This document shows positions 11,406-22,237 of a stretch of DNA of 64,000 nucleotides, in pieces. The stretch is from contig OY997596.1 in assembly GCA_963921825.1 (NCBI GenBank), forward strand, positions 811,001 through 875,000, written 5' to 3'. Source of the stretch: Erodium maritimum. Lineage: Eukaryota > Streptophyta > Magnoliopsida > Geraniales > Geraniaceae. Below the pieces are notes generated by a model that was not told the origin of the DNA, ran no database searches, and saw only the letters and a list, made by a program, of their open reading frames with translations. Position 1 is the first letter of the stretch. The number at the start of each line of letters is the position of its first letter. A program made the translations under genes and the position numbers.

Positions 11406-11554
11406 GAATTTTGGAAGTTAAGGCTTCACCCAAACAGATTTCATAGTTAGAGGTAGTGGGGTGAAGAACGTATATAGTTCGAACTTTGGAAGTTAAGGCA
11501 TCACCCAGACATATTTCATAGTTAGAGGTAGTGGGGTGAAGAATGTATATAGTT
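11406..11554 (+). repeat. 75-bp tandem duplication downstream of LRAT copy A
   Basis: Two nearly identical 75-bp units start at 11406 and 11481, each beginning GAA(T/C)TTTGGAAGTTAAGGC and ending with GTGGGGTGAAGAA(C/T)GTATA. The AT-rich DNA on either side (11170-11990) shows no gene. Confidence 0.8.
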
Positions 11555-12105
11555 ATGTGTAGTCGAACTCGTGATGCTCTAGCAGTTGAAGACAATCATC
11601 TATTTAGCGTGTTGTGTCTGCTTAATTGAACCCGACAATTATGTTTTTCTAATGGATTCTATGTCGCCAATTGAGATTATGTTATATTGCTTGGAGCACT
11701 GATATAGCTACTTTTGGGTGGAGGTCCCAAACTATACTCTCAATCTTAGGATTCAATATGTTTATATCGTAATTGGATACCGTTATGAATGAAGATTTAG
11801 AACCCTATCAAAAAAACATAACCCCATAAAAAAAACAGAGAGTAGGGAAGTATACTAATTTTTAATTAAAAAACAAAGTGTATTTTAAAATATTAAAATC
11901 ATATATAATGATTTTATTTGAATTTGTGAAATGGTAATAATTAAGGAAATTAATTAAAAGAGACCGAAATAATAACCTATACATTAAGGAACCGATTGGC
12001 TCTCAAGATTGTTCCTCTCTCTCTCCTTCCTCAACATTTTTCATTTCTACGTCTCTCTTCTTCAATCTGGTTTCTGGGTTCTCGGAGGAGAACCAAAACA
12101 GAGAC

Positions 12106-13985
12106 ATGGGAGTGTTCTCGAACAAGATCGACAGAGCCGACCTCAAGCCTGGGGATCACATTTATTCCTGGAGACAAGCCTACATCTACGCTCACCACGG
12201 TTCGTCTCTCTCTCTCTCTCGCTCGCTCAATCGGTTTCTAGGGTTTTTTTTATCGATCTCGTTCCTGGTTCCGTGTGTTGATCTTCATGAACCGATTGTG
12301 TGATCTTTTGTTGCTTTACTGGGTCGGATTTTTGTTTTGATTGCTCGAATGCTGGTGGATAGCTAGGTTTCGTTTCAATTGATGAGCTGAAATTGAGATT
12401 TCATGCTGTTAATTTGGGTCTGTGTAGCTAGATAGCTCTACTTTGTGTAACTGGTGATCCAATTCATGGGCTCATGAACTTTGCTCCCACCTTTAGGCTT
12501 TTTTTCTATACCATGATCCATGAATGTACTGAGTTTTCTAAAAGTAGAACTTTGGGTAGTCTTTGAGTCAAATTCATGTCGGGAATAAACTAATGCTGTG
12601 GAAGTGGGGATGAAAAAAAGAGTGTTTGATCTTCATTTTTGTTTGATATCAACCTATCTATGGTTTTTGTGGTGTGCCCATTGAGGTTCATGACCAGGCA
12701 TTGTTCTTTTGATATCATTGTCATTTCTGCATTGCCTACATTTGGCTACCCCTAGAAAACATTCTCTTAAGGGCAGGGGTGAATTGATGGGACGGTTGTT
12801 TTTGGAAGATTTGGACGATTCCTCTAAGGTGAAGGATTCATCGCCTCGTGAATTCGCCCCTCTTGTGCCAATTGTCACGCGACACATTGCTATTCGGCCT
12901 GCCTTGGGAAAATACCATTATGGAGAGATTGGACGAATCGGTCTAATTTTGCAAATGTGATGGCATTTGAGTTCAATGCTACTCTCTTAGTTTCAAATTT
13001 AGTGTAATATTTGATTTCTGGAAAAAATTAGGAGTAGGTGGTGCTTTAGTGCTTTGATTTACCAGAGAAGTGCAACAAAAATTGATATAAAGTGCAATAG
13101 AAATACAAGTTGCAAAAGGTTAATAGTCCATGGCACTTTTTAACAATTATCCCTACCATTAACTCTTCAAGTGTGTACAATACTAAACACTCATTCTCCT
13201 TAGTCTAAGTCAAGTAGAAACTCTATACAGATCACAGTTGAGAATTTTTATCTTATCGTTGCTTCACATTGAATCATTCAAAGCGTGGTTATCGTCTTTA
13301 CTAACACTTTGTCCACGATTCAACAGGGATATACATCGGCGAAGGGAAGGTGATCCACTTCACCAGGGCTGCAGGCCAAGAAATCGGCACAGGAACCGCC
13401 CTAGACCGCGTAATCTTCAGCTCATCACCATCCCATCCCATCAACAACCCGTGCCCAACCTGCGGCGACCAAGCGAGGCTCGAGGGAGTGATATGTTCTT
13501 GCATAGACTGCTTCCTCTCAGGCGACGACCTCTATGTCTTCGAATACAATGTCTCTCACGCTTACTTCATCGCCAAGGCGAGGGGAGGCACGTGTACGCT
13601 CGCCGCCTCGGATCCACCGGAGGAAGTCCTCCACCGCGCTTCCTACCTCCTGGAGAACGGTTTCGGGGTCTACAACATTTTCAAGAACAACTGCGAGGAC
13701 TTTGCTATATATTGCAAGACAGGTTTGCTCGTAAATACGAGCATTAGCGTGGGGCGGAGTGGTCAGGCTGCGTCTTTCGTTGCTGCGGTGAGTGCTGTGG
13801 TTTCTTCGCCGCTTAGGTTCTTGACCAACAGCTTTGGGGGTCTGGCTGCTGTTGGTTTTGGGATGTATTGTGTTAGTCGTTGGGTTTCAGATATGGGGAT
13901 GCGCCGGGACGTGGAGAAGGTTGATGTTGAGAGTCTTGTTGCTGGCTCTGGATTGGTTGGTATTGGCTTGGCAAAAGAAGATTGA
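12106..13985 (+). CDS. LRAT-domain (NlpC/P60-like) protein, tandem copy B
   Basis: Two exons: 12106-12199 and 13327-13985, with the same phase-1 intron position as copy A, giving 250 aa. Exon 1 (MGVFSNKIDRADLKPGDHIY...) and exon 2 are strikingly similar to copy A. His30, His42 and Cys154 (NCEDFA) and the CPTC/CSCIDC cysteine cluster are all kept, so both copies should be active. Copy B differs mainly by a six-residue longer hydrophobic C-terminal segment (VVSSPLRFLTNSFGG). Homology extends into the 5' leader (TTTCTGGGTTCTCGGAG in both) and along the intron, which marks a fairly recent tandem duplication of about 3.4 kb. The intron is shorter (1,127 bp) because it lacks the full MITEs but has its own insert at about 12775-12955. 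Its specific biochemical role is unknown. Confidence 0.88.
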
Positions 13986-13999
13986 TATAAGAAGATGGA

Positions 14000-14260
14000 A
14001 TAGTTGCAAAAAAGTACCCTAAGTATTCCCTTTCTGCAACTTGTAACCATCTGCTTTGGTAATTGTTAAAAAGTGCCCTAATCTGGATTGATATGCATTG
14101 GCTTGGCTCTAGATTTGATTGGTATTGGCAAAAGAAGATTGATGTAAGAAGATTGGTGTGTTATTGTGAATTGTGATTGCATAGGCTTGAGTATGTTGTT
14201 GCCAAATGTGGTATTATTGTTAGTTTTGTGGGCTTTTGCTCATTGTTTTAGATACTTTAT
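14000..14260 (+). repeat. Duplicated 3' end of LRAT copy B plus MITE fragment
   Basis: Directly after the copy B stop, a 90-bp MITE-like fragment (14000-14085) is followed by a second copy of the last coding bases and early 3' UTR: GATTGGTATTGG and AGAAGATTGATGTAAGAAG at 14116-14152 repeat 13957-13998. The following 100 bp resembles the copy A 3' UTR. This looks like a local duplication around a MITE insertion. Confidence 0.55.
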
Positions 14261-14386
14261 CTGTTTCTGTGATGTATTTAGTGAAAAAAACAAGTATTTA
14301 TATTTTTTGTTGTCGAGTACATTTTGTTTCTATGATTTTATTTTGTTTTACTTGCATAATGCTGATCAGGGTGTAAGCGAGTTGAA

Positions 14387-15007
14387 TTGAGACTACATTT
14401 TTCAGGTCGTGGTTTCGATCAAAAAAATTATATCTCAGACCGGAGTATACACGCTCATCATACGTTGGTGGGTCGGGCCATAAGGTTTCGTCGTTTACGT
14501 GGACGACTGCTTGATACATGTTCTTCCTGCCTGCGCCTGATTCGTGCCGTCAATCTCTCAATCGAAGACTATCGTCCAGTCACCGTCCATTTTGCTGAGG
14601 AAATGCAAGTAGAGGGAAAAATGAAACGGGAAGAGCTGGAAATTGGAGAAACTACGAAGGAAGTGAGCTTATTAGAAGGGGAGAAAAGAGTAGTTGAACT
14701 AGCCGCTGTAATTTCCCCCCAGAATTGTGGACATTGTCAGAGCCAGGGCTCTGACACGGAAATAGTCCAAGACGTCTGTCTCCTCATTCACCGATTGACA
14801 ACAATCGTCGACAGCATCAAAATGCACAAATCATCGATCACGTGGAGTGGAAACCGTCGAGTACTTGACGATTTGCACGACTTCAGCGAAAAAATCGATG
14901 GACACTACGAATGCTCTTACAGTTCTGTTCGTAATGGCACTCGGTACATGCAAGGAACTAGTATTATCCTTACGGCGGGGATACAATCGATACTGCCTTG
15001 GCCATAA
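14387..15007 (+). CDS. Hypothetical ORF of 206 aa, doubtful
   Basis: An uninterrupted frame with an ATG. The product begins with a basic segment (RAIRFRRLRGRLLD) and has an acidic/Lys-rich middle (KREELEIGETTKEVSLLEGEKRVVEL), a CGHC pair and a C-terminal IDGHYECSYSS region. I recognise no family. No signal peptide or membrane helix is obvious. It lies in the 1.2 kb between LRAT copy B and the last exon of the converging minus-strand membrane protein gene. It may be a captured or decayed gene piece, or an exon of a gene whose other exons I missed; a chance ORF is also possible. Confidence 0.25.
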   Translation: MRLHFSGRGFDQKNYISDRSIHAHHTLVGRAIRFRRLRGRLLDTCSSCLRLIRAVNLSIEDYRPVTVHFAEEMQVEGKMKREELEIGETTKEVSLLEGEKRVVELAAVISPQNCGHCQSQGSDTEIVQDVCLLIHRLTTIVDSIKMHKSSITWSGNRRVLDDLHDFSEKIDGHYECSYSSVRNGTRYMQGTSIILTAGIQSILPWP

Positions 15008-15160
15008 GAGCAAAAAGATGGTGATATTGTCTTTTACCTTTACTTTTCAAAAAAGCTTAAGTACGAATTACAAAGAACATAGATGGCAAAGTCCATAGCA
15101 TCCTATAACTGAAATTCAAAATACATTTTTATCTATACTTTCCGCTTTCTGCCTTCTTCC

Positions 15161-17342
15161 CTAGTATGGCCAGAAGTCGCTACCCGAATCAGCCTTCTTT
15201 ACGAGCAGCTGATTATATTCCGGTCTTGACGTCTGCAATGATCAAACAACAAATGATGAAAATTCTGGTGAAAAGAGACTCCGGGAAGCAATTTCATTTA
15301 TTAATAAAGGTTAGAGCATGTCCAATTCAGGGCGAAACAACGGGCAAATCAGCAAAAGAGGGTGGTTTTGGACTAATTACCCCAATGCCCACCTTGGGGC
15401 AATTCATCGCCCCATTAATTCACCCCTATTCTAGCCACTTGCCACACGACGCACGTGGCTATTCTCCCCTATTCACCCATGCACTGGACGAATATCACTG
15501 TGGATAATTGGGTGAATTGGTTGGATTCGCCTGAGCTAATCGCCCCATGCACTGAAGATGCTCTTAGTGATGGCATTCAAAAAAGAAGCATGGGCGGAGA
15601 GCCAAACTGCTCCGTACTCAATACACATACTCATGCATACACGACTACTTCATCGGATGCTTTATTTCCCACATAAAACTCAAGTTAGCTACTGAATGGT
15701 ATGTTGAAATTCGTAGGATATTCCACGATATCAAAATTTTGGACAACGAACAATTATTTCTGAGTAATTGTTCTAAACAGAATGTCTAAACACATTTTAC
15801 ATGTCTAAAGAGAGTGTATATGCACAAAAAGGATGTAGATAAACGGGCAAAGTATTACATTCCAGTAAAACATAAATCCTTTGTTATGAATCAACAGTAA
15901 AAGCAACTTTCGACCTAGTTACTAGGGCAATGCTAATCCAACCCACTAAAAGCTAGAAACGAAAACAACTGCACGTCGATCTTGATTCCCGATTAATACA
16001 CTTTCATTAGAGTTGATACCAATACATTACCAAATAGAGGCAATTTACATGTCAGCTCAGGTAAGTTCCCTTTCCCACTATCACAGCCCTTCTAAGATTA
16101 CAAGATGCTCCAAAACAAACAAAAAATCATCAATCTTGTCATTTTACTCATTTTCTAAAGGGATGATTGCAAAAACTTGCGGTGAACTATGCGCGTTTTG
16201 AAATACTATCGGTGAACTATTTTTTTTCTCAAAAAACATCCAACAACTATATTTTGTCTACAAATCCATTATCTTTAACGGAAAGTAGTCACGTAACTTT
16301 GATTTTTTTGGAAATGACAGTATTATCATTTACATTATGCATGTTTTACAATTTTGACCCTCATGTATACGTGTTTTGCAATTTGGAACCCCTATGTACA
16401 CACTTTTGCACGGTTACATTCAAGCTTTTTGCAACAAAAATAACCCCGTTAGTGGATTCGCAGGCGGAAAATAATTGGGGGATATTTTTTGCAACAAAAA
16501 AATTGTTCACTGATTGTATTTGCAAAAAAACGCATAGTTCATTGCAAGTTTTTGCAATTATTCCTCTTCTAAATGACAATACAAAAGCCTTGGTTTCAAA
16601 TCTCAATCTTTCACATCTTTCCTGGCTATGTCAAAGGTAGGCAGTTCGAGATGTTAGATAAAATAACCTGATTGGAGCTAACATCACATTGATTTAAAGG
16701 ACAATATGATCTGCAACTTGGAAAAAATCAACATTCCTAAAAATCAATTGCTAAATTTGTCGTCAATCAAATTCTAATTACACGCCTTTAGCCTGAGATC
16801 TATTATCAACAACAATTTGGTGGGGGCAATTTCCAAATGACACCGAATCCAATTACTCAGATATCAAATTAATCTTTAGAAAAACACTCAAAACCTAAGG
16901 GAATTTTCAGGAAAAATACATTCCCCAAAACCAACTGCTCAATTTTTTTTGTTAAATCAAATTCTAAGCATGAATTTAGCCTGAAATCTATCACCGAGAA
17001 CAATTTAGAGGGGAAATTTCCAGAGGGAACCAAATTCAACATCTCAAATATATCAAATCATTCCAAAAAGCAACAAAAAATCACTCAAAACACAACGAAA
17101 TCAACAGGTAACGAACATCACCGGACAAAATCAGACCCATCTATGCAAAATCAAGAGCTAAACAAATTATAAATCGATTAGGGGAGGAAGAGAACACTGA
17201 CGAGATCTTTGAAGAGGAGAAAAGCGACGACGAAGAAGAGGACAAAGAGGATCTCGAACTCCGCCAGTCGGAAGAATTCAAAGACCGAGTTGACCACCCG
17301 ACTAGGCAACGACTCTTTCTTCCTGCCGCCGCGCCTGACCAT
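15161..17342 (-). CDS. Small conserved plant membrane protein, 70 aa, two exons
   Basis: Exon 1 is 17202-17342 and exon 2 15161-15232 (minus strand). Exon 1 encodes MVRRGGRKKESLPSRVVNSV..., then an aromatic/hydrophobic helix (EILFVLFFVVAFLLF, residues about 30-44) and FKDL. The donor is GTCAGT right after the Leu codon, and the acceptor is TTGCAG at 15233-15238. Exon 2 encodes TSRPEYNQLLVKK...GSDFWPY then TAG. The joined protein matches my memory of a plant family of about 70 aa with a basic N-terminus, one membrane span and a conserved DFWPY-like end; its function is not known to me. The Met at 17340-17342 fits the family better than the upstream one at 17372. The 1,969-bp intron contains two MITEs. 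The plus-strand ORF beginning at 15166 is merely antisense to exon 2. Confidence 0.75.
15314..15563. mobile_element. Tourist-like (PIF/Harbinger) MITE with TTA target duplication
   Basis: A 250-bp element. Left end GAGCATGTCCAATTCAGGGC; the right end read inward is GAGCATCTTCAGTGCATGGG, and both then continue with GGGCGA. A 3-bp TTA duplication flanks it (15311-15313, 15564-15566). TIR sequence, size and the TTA duplication are all typical of PIF/Harbinger MITEs. It lies in the intron of the 70-aa membrane protein gene. Confidence 0.85.
16160..16564. mobile_element. MITE of the GGGATGATTGCAAAAACTTG family
   Basis: Left arm GGGATGATTGCAAAAACTTG with GTGAACTATGCGCGTTTTG; the right arm mirrors it (AAACGCATAGTTCATTGC, then TTTTTGCAATTATTCC). 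Inside are inverted GACCCTCATGTA and AACCCCTATGTAC words. Relatives lie at 25457, 29500 and 31785. It is intronic in the 70-aa membrane protein gene. Confidence 0.7.
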
Positions 17343-17842
17343 CTTCGGACCAGATCGGAACCACCACCACACGACGATGACGAAGGAAAAATCAAATTCT
17401 CGCCGATCAGAAGAGACCAGAAAAAGCTTCGCGCTCTTATCTTTCTTACTGGTTTGTCTGTTTTATCAATAGCTCGCGAGTCGCGACCTGAACGCGGGTA
17501 CTTGACCCGGCTAGACCCAAACCCGTTTAGTTTTCAAAGTAGGCCCGAAAATAATTTTAACGGGTAAAGTTTATCTGTTAGGACGTACGAGCAAGGTTGT
17601 AAAAGGCGTTAGAATGAAAATGGGTCTTACATGGTATACATGTATTTTTTTATCATATAGTGGGAACTTTATTAGATGGAGAGAATGAGAGTATAACGGA
17701 AGTAATTAGAAAAGAAAAGAGTGAGACTAAGTTTTAGTCCGTAGACATCAAACGCTAATTATATAACATATTTTCCGGCTATATTAAGGATAACGATGAT
17801 GAGAAAAATTCCTCTATTTGGTGGGTTGACGGTAGAACGTCG

Positions 17843-18990
17843 GTGGTTGTCACTTCGTGCCTCGATTTAAAAATGCATGCAACAAAGGATCATGGGCGCT
17901 TGAGGGGATATCGGGCATTTAGGGAGGAACCAAGGAAGTGGGTCAAACATGGGGTCAAGTGTACGTGCACCAACCGCTGCAGGGCGAGGTGTGCTTCCCC
18001 CCACACACCCCGTTGTTGGTGTGACTACTCATGGATCATGGCGAGACCGCTTGGAGGGCCTCGCCTTGATCGTAGTCGGAGCAGTTGTGTCCTCCTCCCT
18101 TATCCTCGGGTGGCGGGTTTTCAAGGTTTCATAGGAGTCCTTGGAGACATGCAAGAGCCTTGCACCATTTAGAGATGACCCCGGGTTAGGCAGGAGGTCT
18201 TGTATCGCTTCCACCTCTCTTGATTCTAGGGTCCGCCTTCCATCGGGGGACTGGTGGTGAAAAATGGATCCAATGCATCTCCTCCACGTTGGTGACAATA
18301 CTTTAGGTAGAAGGTCTTGGCTCGGATACGAAGATGGGAGGATCCAACGGGCAGGCCTTGATTGGGTGGGGGATATCGGGCATGAAGCTATCAAGACTAC
18401 AACCTTTATACCCGAAGGTGGTTGTTAGACCTGCTCCCACACCGAGGTCTCCTTGTTCTAGGTCTAAAAAATATAGTATGGTAGGGGCGGAGAGTTGAGA
18501 GGGACCTGACGACGACGTTGAAGTCCCTCCGATAGAGTCCACTGAGTCGTCTTCCGGAGCGACAACACGCTGGTGTCATCCTCATCCTTTCCCAGATTCC
18601 CCCGCCTATTGTAGGTCAGAGAGTGGAGCTCTAGAGTCGGAGTGGTCCAGGTCCACCGATGATCACTAAGGCGCGCCAGCCAAGTTCGGCGTGGCATGAG
18701 GAGAAGGCCGCCCTAGCCAGGGAATATGGTGGGCCCAAAAGGCTCCCTCGGCAAATCATGATCAGTTGTGGAGGGCCAAGATAATCTCGACGGCTCATTT
18801 TCCAAGCGAGCAGTGGGTAGAGGCTCTCCGTACACCGAAGAGGAGGGTAGCTAGCCTATCAGAATTCCTCGTGGTCGTGCAATGATGCATTCACACACAA
18901 GTTGGAGATCGGAAATGGTGTGCATCAGGCCGGGATATGAATGAAAAGAAGAGAGATTTGGGGGTCATTTCTTCCTCTGAAAATGCTCCG
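17843..18990. repeat. Degenerate, moderately GC-rich repeat, possibly inverted relative of the R-B block
   Basis: This 1.1 kb has higher GC than its surroundings and short open frames on both strands, none recognisable. The motif at about 17990-18010, read on the minus strand (GGGGGGAAGCACACCTCG), matches the hairpin of the block repeated near 26890, 33190 and 38400 in the acyl-CoA synthetase units, which suggests a distant inverted copy. I see no intact gene. Confidence 0.35.
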
Positions 18991-19539
18991 GCTTTATAAC
19001 CTCCAAACTAGGTGTTGGAGGCATGATTTGAAGCGAAGAGACATCGTGGGGGACAACTTCGAGCCTAGCGACGTCAATCACCTATGAAAGTGGCGATGAG
19101 GCAGCTTTCTTGAGAGCAATCGCCAACACGTGGGCCACCGGAGTGGTGGGGACCATTGGTGGGATCAGAAGGATGATGTGTGAGTGTGGGGCGAGATCTT
19201 TGCGGACAGTGCGCGGGAAGATGGAAAGAAAACGAAGAGAGAGAATCCTAGAGAAACGATTTAAATTACATGTGTATATATCTAATACTATTAAGCGTGT
19301 TTTAGTCGAGGATTAATCGATTTTTTGGAAACCCTAGAGTTATGGTGCTCTTCATTTGTAATTTGAGTGTACAACACTTAAATATTGGCCTTTTCAGAAA
19401 AACAGACGTAACGTAAGGTATAAACAAGAAATGTCTATAGAATTACAATAGGGTATTCATGTCCCAGAAACACAATGTTCAATAGCTTGAACTTTTTCTT
19501 ACTCAAAGACTAAATGCAGCCTAACAAATCATGATTTGC

Positions 19540-19690
19540 GAATCGTGAGTCGCGAGTCGTGCGTCTGTGGAAGCAAAAAGCGTGCTACTCACGAATTGCG
19601 ACTCACAAAAAACGCGAATCGTGACTCGCGAATTGCGACTCATAATTATGGTTCGATGATTCGAGAATCGCAACCAGCTAACTAAAACGC
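19540..19690. repeat. GAATCGTGA/CTCGCGA-type repeat cluster
   Basis: The words GAATCGTGA, GTCGCGAGTC and GCGAATTGCGACTC recur in both orientations within 150 bp. Such GATTCG-rich stretches are common at the ends of plant hAT-type elements, but I cannot delimit an element. The surrounding 19320-20400 is AT-rich with no gene seen. Confidence 0.4.
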
Positions 19691-20408
19691 GTCATGTGAT
19701 CTTAAAAAAATCCAATTTTGTGCAAACGGTGTCAAAAATTTATAAATTTATAGTTATTAGGTTTGTATTGTTTAAAATAATTTAATTAATGTCTTTGAAC
19801 ACAAAAAAAAAAAATTACACTTCGAATAGAGAACACGAACAAAAACTAAACATTACAACTTATTTAAAAGACGCGCTTCACAATTCATTTCAGCACCCAC
19901 ATGATTCGCACATCATGATCTGATCATTTCTAATTATATTGTATATGCTTTAAAAGCATATGTAATAAAAGTCAAATCTATGTCTATTTGTTATCATCTC
20001 ATATAAATAATCACATCGTGTGTTTAGAAGACACAACCACGAACCAATAAAAAACAAAATATTTATATAAAAAAAAAACGAGGAACACCAAGCACAGAAC
20101 CGTCAACCCATGAACACCAAACACATCAATCTATTATGTTATTTGTTGTGTAGTTTTCAGAAAATGGTTCATCATTATCCTATCATCCAAACAAAACAGA
20201 ACCAAGTCCCAGTACACGTCACTTTACAATCCTTGTCCGAATCCTAATCCATGCACCCAAACAAACCCATACGCAACTCATTATTTTTTTTTTTCCTGCA
20301 ACAACCCAATGGCTTTCCTATCACTGACCCTTTCTCAGTTTAAGAAAAAAAAATTGATTGATTCAAAGCACGTTACATCAACGAGTCAACTCGCCCCGAC
20401 TCACCGAT

Positions 20409-22067
20409 CTACATCCGACTCGTCCTCGCCGGGGGCGATCCCATCTTCTTAGCCATCTCCCGGAGGAGGAACTTCTGGATCTTTCCGGTCGACGTCTTCG
20501 GGAGCTCGTCCTTGAACACCACCGTCTTCGGCACCATGAACCGCGGCAGCTTCTGCCGGCAATACTCAATTATGTCGGTCTCAGTCGGCGGCTTCCGAGT
20601 CGACTCGGGCTTCAGGCTTACGAAAGCGCACGGCGACTCGCCCCACAACTCGTCCGGCCGCGCCACCACCGCCGCCTCGTCCACCGCCGGGTGCGAGTAC
20701 AGCACCGACTCCACCTCCACGCTGCTCAAGTTCTCGCCGCCGCTGATGATCACGTCCTTCGACCGGTCCTTCACCTCCAGGTACCCGTCGGGGTGCATCA
20801 CGGCCACGTCGCCGGTGTAGAACCACCCGTCCTTCATAGCCGCCGCAGTGGCGGCGGCGTCTTTCAGGTAGCCCAGCATCACGCACCCGCCCCTCAAAAC
20901 GACCTCGCCGAGCGTCGTTCCGTCGCGCTCCACCGGTTTCCCGGTCTCCGGATCCACCACGTCCGCCGCCGTCATCGCCGCCGTCCGGACCCCCTGCCGG
21001 GACTTCAGCCTCGCCCGCTCCGCCGCCGGGAGGCGGCTCCACTCCGGCTTCCACGCGCACGACACCACCAGCCCCGCCGTCTCCGTCAGCCCGTACCCGT
21101 GGCTCACCACAAACCCCATCGACTCCGCGCGGTGCAGGACCGCCGCGGGCGGCGGCGCTCCGGCGGTCATGACGTGGACGGGTTTCCGTAACGGTTTTGG
21201 GGAGTTTGATAGCATGTTGAGCACCACAGGTGCGCCGCACATGTGGGTGACCCCGTGTCGCTCGATCAGACCGTAGATCACGGGAGCGTCGAATTTCCTG
21301 AGGCACACGTTGACCCCGCCGACGGCGGCGATCCCGTACGGGTAGCTCCACCCGTTCGCGTGGAAGATCGGTAGGGTCCACAGGTACACGGGCTGTTTCG
21401 GTACACCCCAATCGAGCAGAGAGTTAACGGTTATGATGAACACACCCATGTGGCAGTGGACCACGCCCTTCGGAGACGACGTCGTACCGGAAGTATAGTT
21501 CAGCACGATCGGGTCGAACCCGTTTCGCGGCCGGATCCACTCGAACCCGGGATCACCTTTCTCCAACAGCTCCTCGTAAGTCCACCGAAAACCCGGTAAC
21601 GAGGACGACGCCGTTTTGACCTCGTCATCGGCGATGAGGATCAGATCTGGGAGAGGGGTATTTTGGGGAAAAAGAGAGATTGCCTCGAGGACGAGCTCGG
21701 CGGAGCCGTGGTCAACGAAGACGAGCTTCGACTCGGCGTGACGGAGGAGGACGGAGACGGTGCGGGCGTCGAGGCGGAGATTGACGTTGTTGAGGACGGC
21801 GCCGGCGAAGGGGACGGCGAACTGGAGCTCGTACATGGCGGCGGTGTTGGGGGCGACGACGGAGACGACGTCGCCGGAGCGGCCTCCGAGGATTGAGGAG
21901 AGCGACGAGGCTATCTGGAGGCATCGACGGTGGGTCTGGGACCACGTGTAGGTGGTGGAGCCGTAGATCACGGAGGTGCAGTCGCCGTACACGGTGGCTG
22001 CTCGGTCGAGGAAGGCCAGAGGTGTTTGAGGGGAGGAATTGGCTGCGCTCGGTTTCAGACGTTCCAT
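20409..22067 (-). CDS. Acyl-activating enzyme (acyl-CoA synthetase), probable peroxisomal, array copy 1
   Basis: A single-exon gene of 552 aa, full length for the plant acyl-activating enzyme clade of AAE1/AAE11/BZO1-type proteins. It should activate a carboxylic acid with ATP to the acyl-AMP and pass it to CoA. Visible ANL-superfamily motifs: the P-loop YTSGTTSSPKG (191-201), YGLTET (325-330), TGD (418-420), the hinge region DRSKDVIISGGEN (434-446) and the catalytic C-terminal lysine in TSTGKIQK (Lys529). The C-terminus is SRM, which fits the PTS1 pattern [SAC][KR][LMI], so peroxisomal import is likely. The start MERLKPS is the family start. It is the most diverged and outermost of four tandem copies. 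The substrate (medium-chain, branched or aromatic acid) cannot be read from sequence. The antisense ORFs are GC-rich shadows. Confidence 0.92.
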   Translation of the reverse strand: MERLKPSAANSSPQTPLAFLDRAATVYGDCTSVIYGSTTYTWSQTHRRCLQIASSLSSILGGRSGDVVSVVAPNTAAMYELQFAVPFAGAVLNNVNLRLDARTVSVLLRHAESKLVFVDHGSAELVLEAISLFPQNTPLPDLILIADDEVKTASSSLPGFRWTYEELLEKGDPGFEWIRPRNGFDPIVLNYTSGTTSSPKGVVHCHMGVFIITVNSLLDWGVPKQPVYLWTLPIFHANGWSYPYGIAAVGGVNVCLRKFDAPVIYGLIERHGVTHMCGAPVVLNMLSNSPKPLRKPVHVMTAGAPPPAAVLHRAESMGFVVSHGYGLTETAGLVVSCAWKPEWSRLPAAERARLKSRQGVRTAAMTAADVVDPETGKPVERDGTTLGEVVLRGGCVMLGYLKDAAATAAAMKDGWFYTGDVAVMHPDGYLEVKDRSKDVIISGGENLSSVEVESVLYSHPAVDEAAVVARPDELWGESPCAFVSLKPESTRKPPTETDIIEYCRQKLPRFMVPKTVVFKDELPKTSTGKIQKFLLREMAKKMGSPPARTSRM

Positions 22068-22237
22068 CTTCGGCTCTCTCTCACACTCAGTTGATTTGGG
22101 ATGGTCTGATTTTGGAAGCTTAAATAATGGAAAAATGAAAGGATAAGATTTGACTAAAATACCAAGTATTTAATATTCGAATATTTAAATTTATAATTTC
22201 CATTTAAAGAGACGGCCACAGATTGGAAATGGTATTT

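Noticed and set aside
11406..11554. Possible CRISPR-like or satellite array
   Set aside because: Only two 75-bp units in direct contact with no spacers, in plant nuclear DNA; simple tandem duplication. No CRISPR array exists in the window.
15166..15507. A 113-aa plus-strand ORF
   Set aside because: It is antisense to the last exon of the 70-aa membrane protein gene and then runs into a MITE.
20358..21191. A 277-aa plus-strand ORF and a 276-aa alternative minus frame over the first synthetase
   Set aside because: Arg/His-rich or Gly/Arg-rich translations of GC-rich codons in wrong frames; the correct frame is a complete enzyme.
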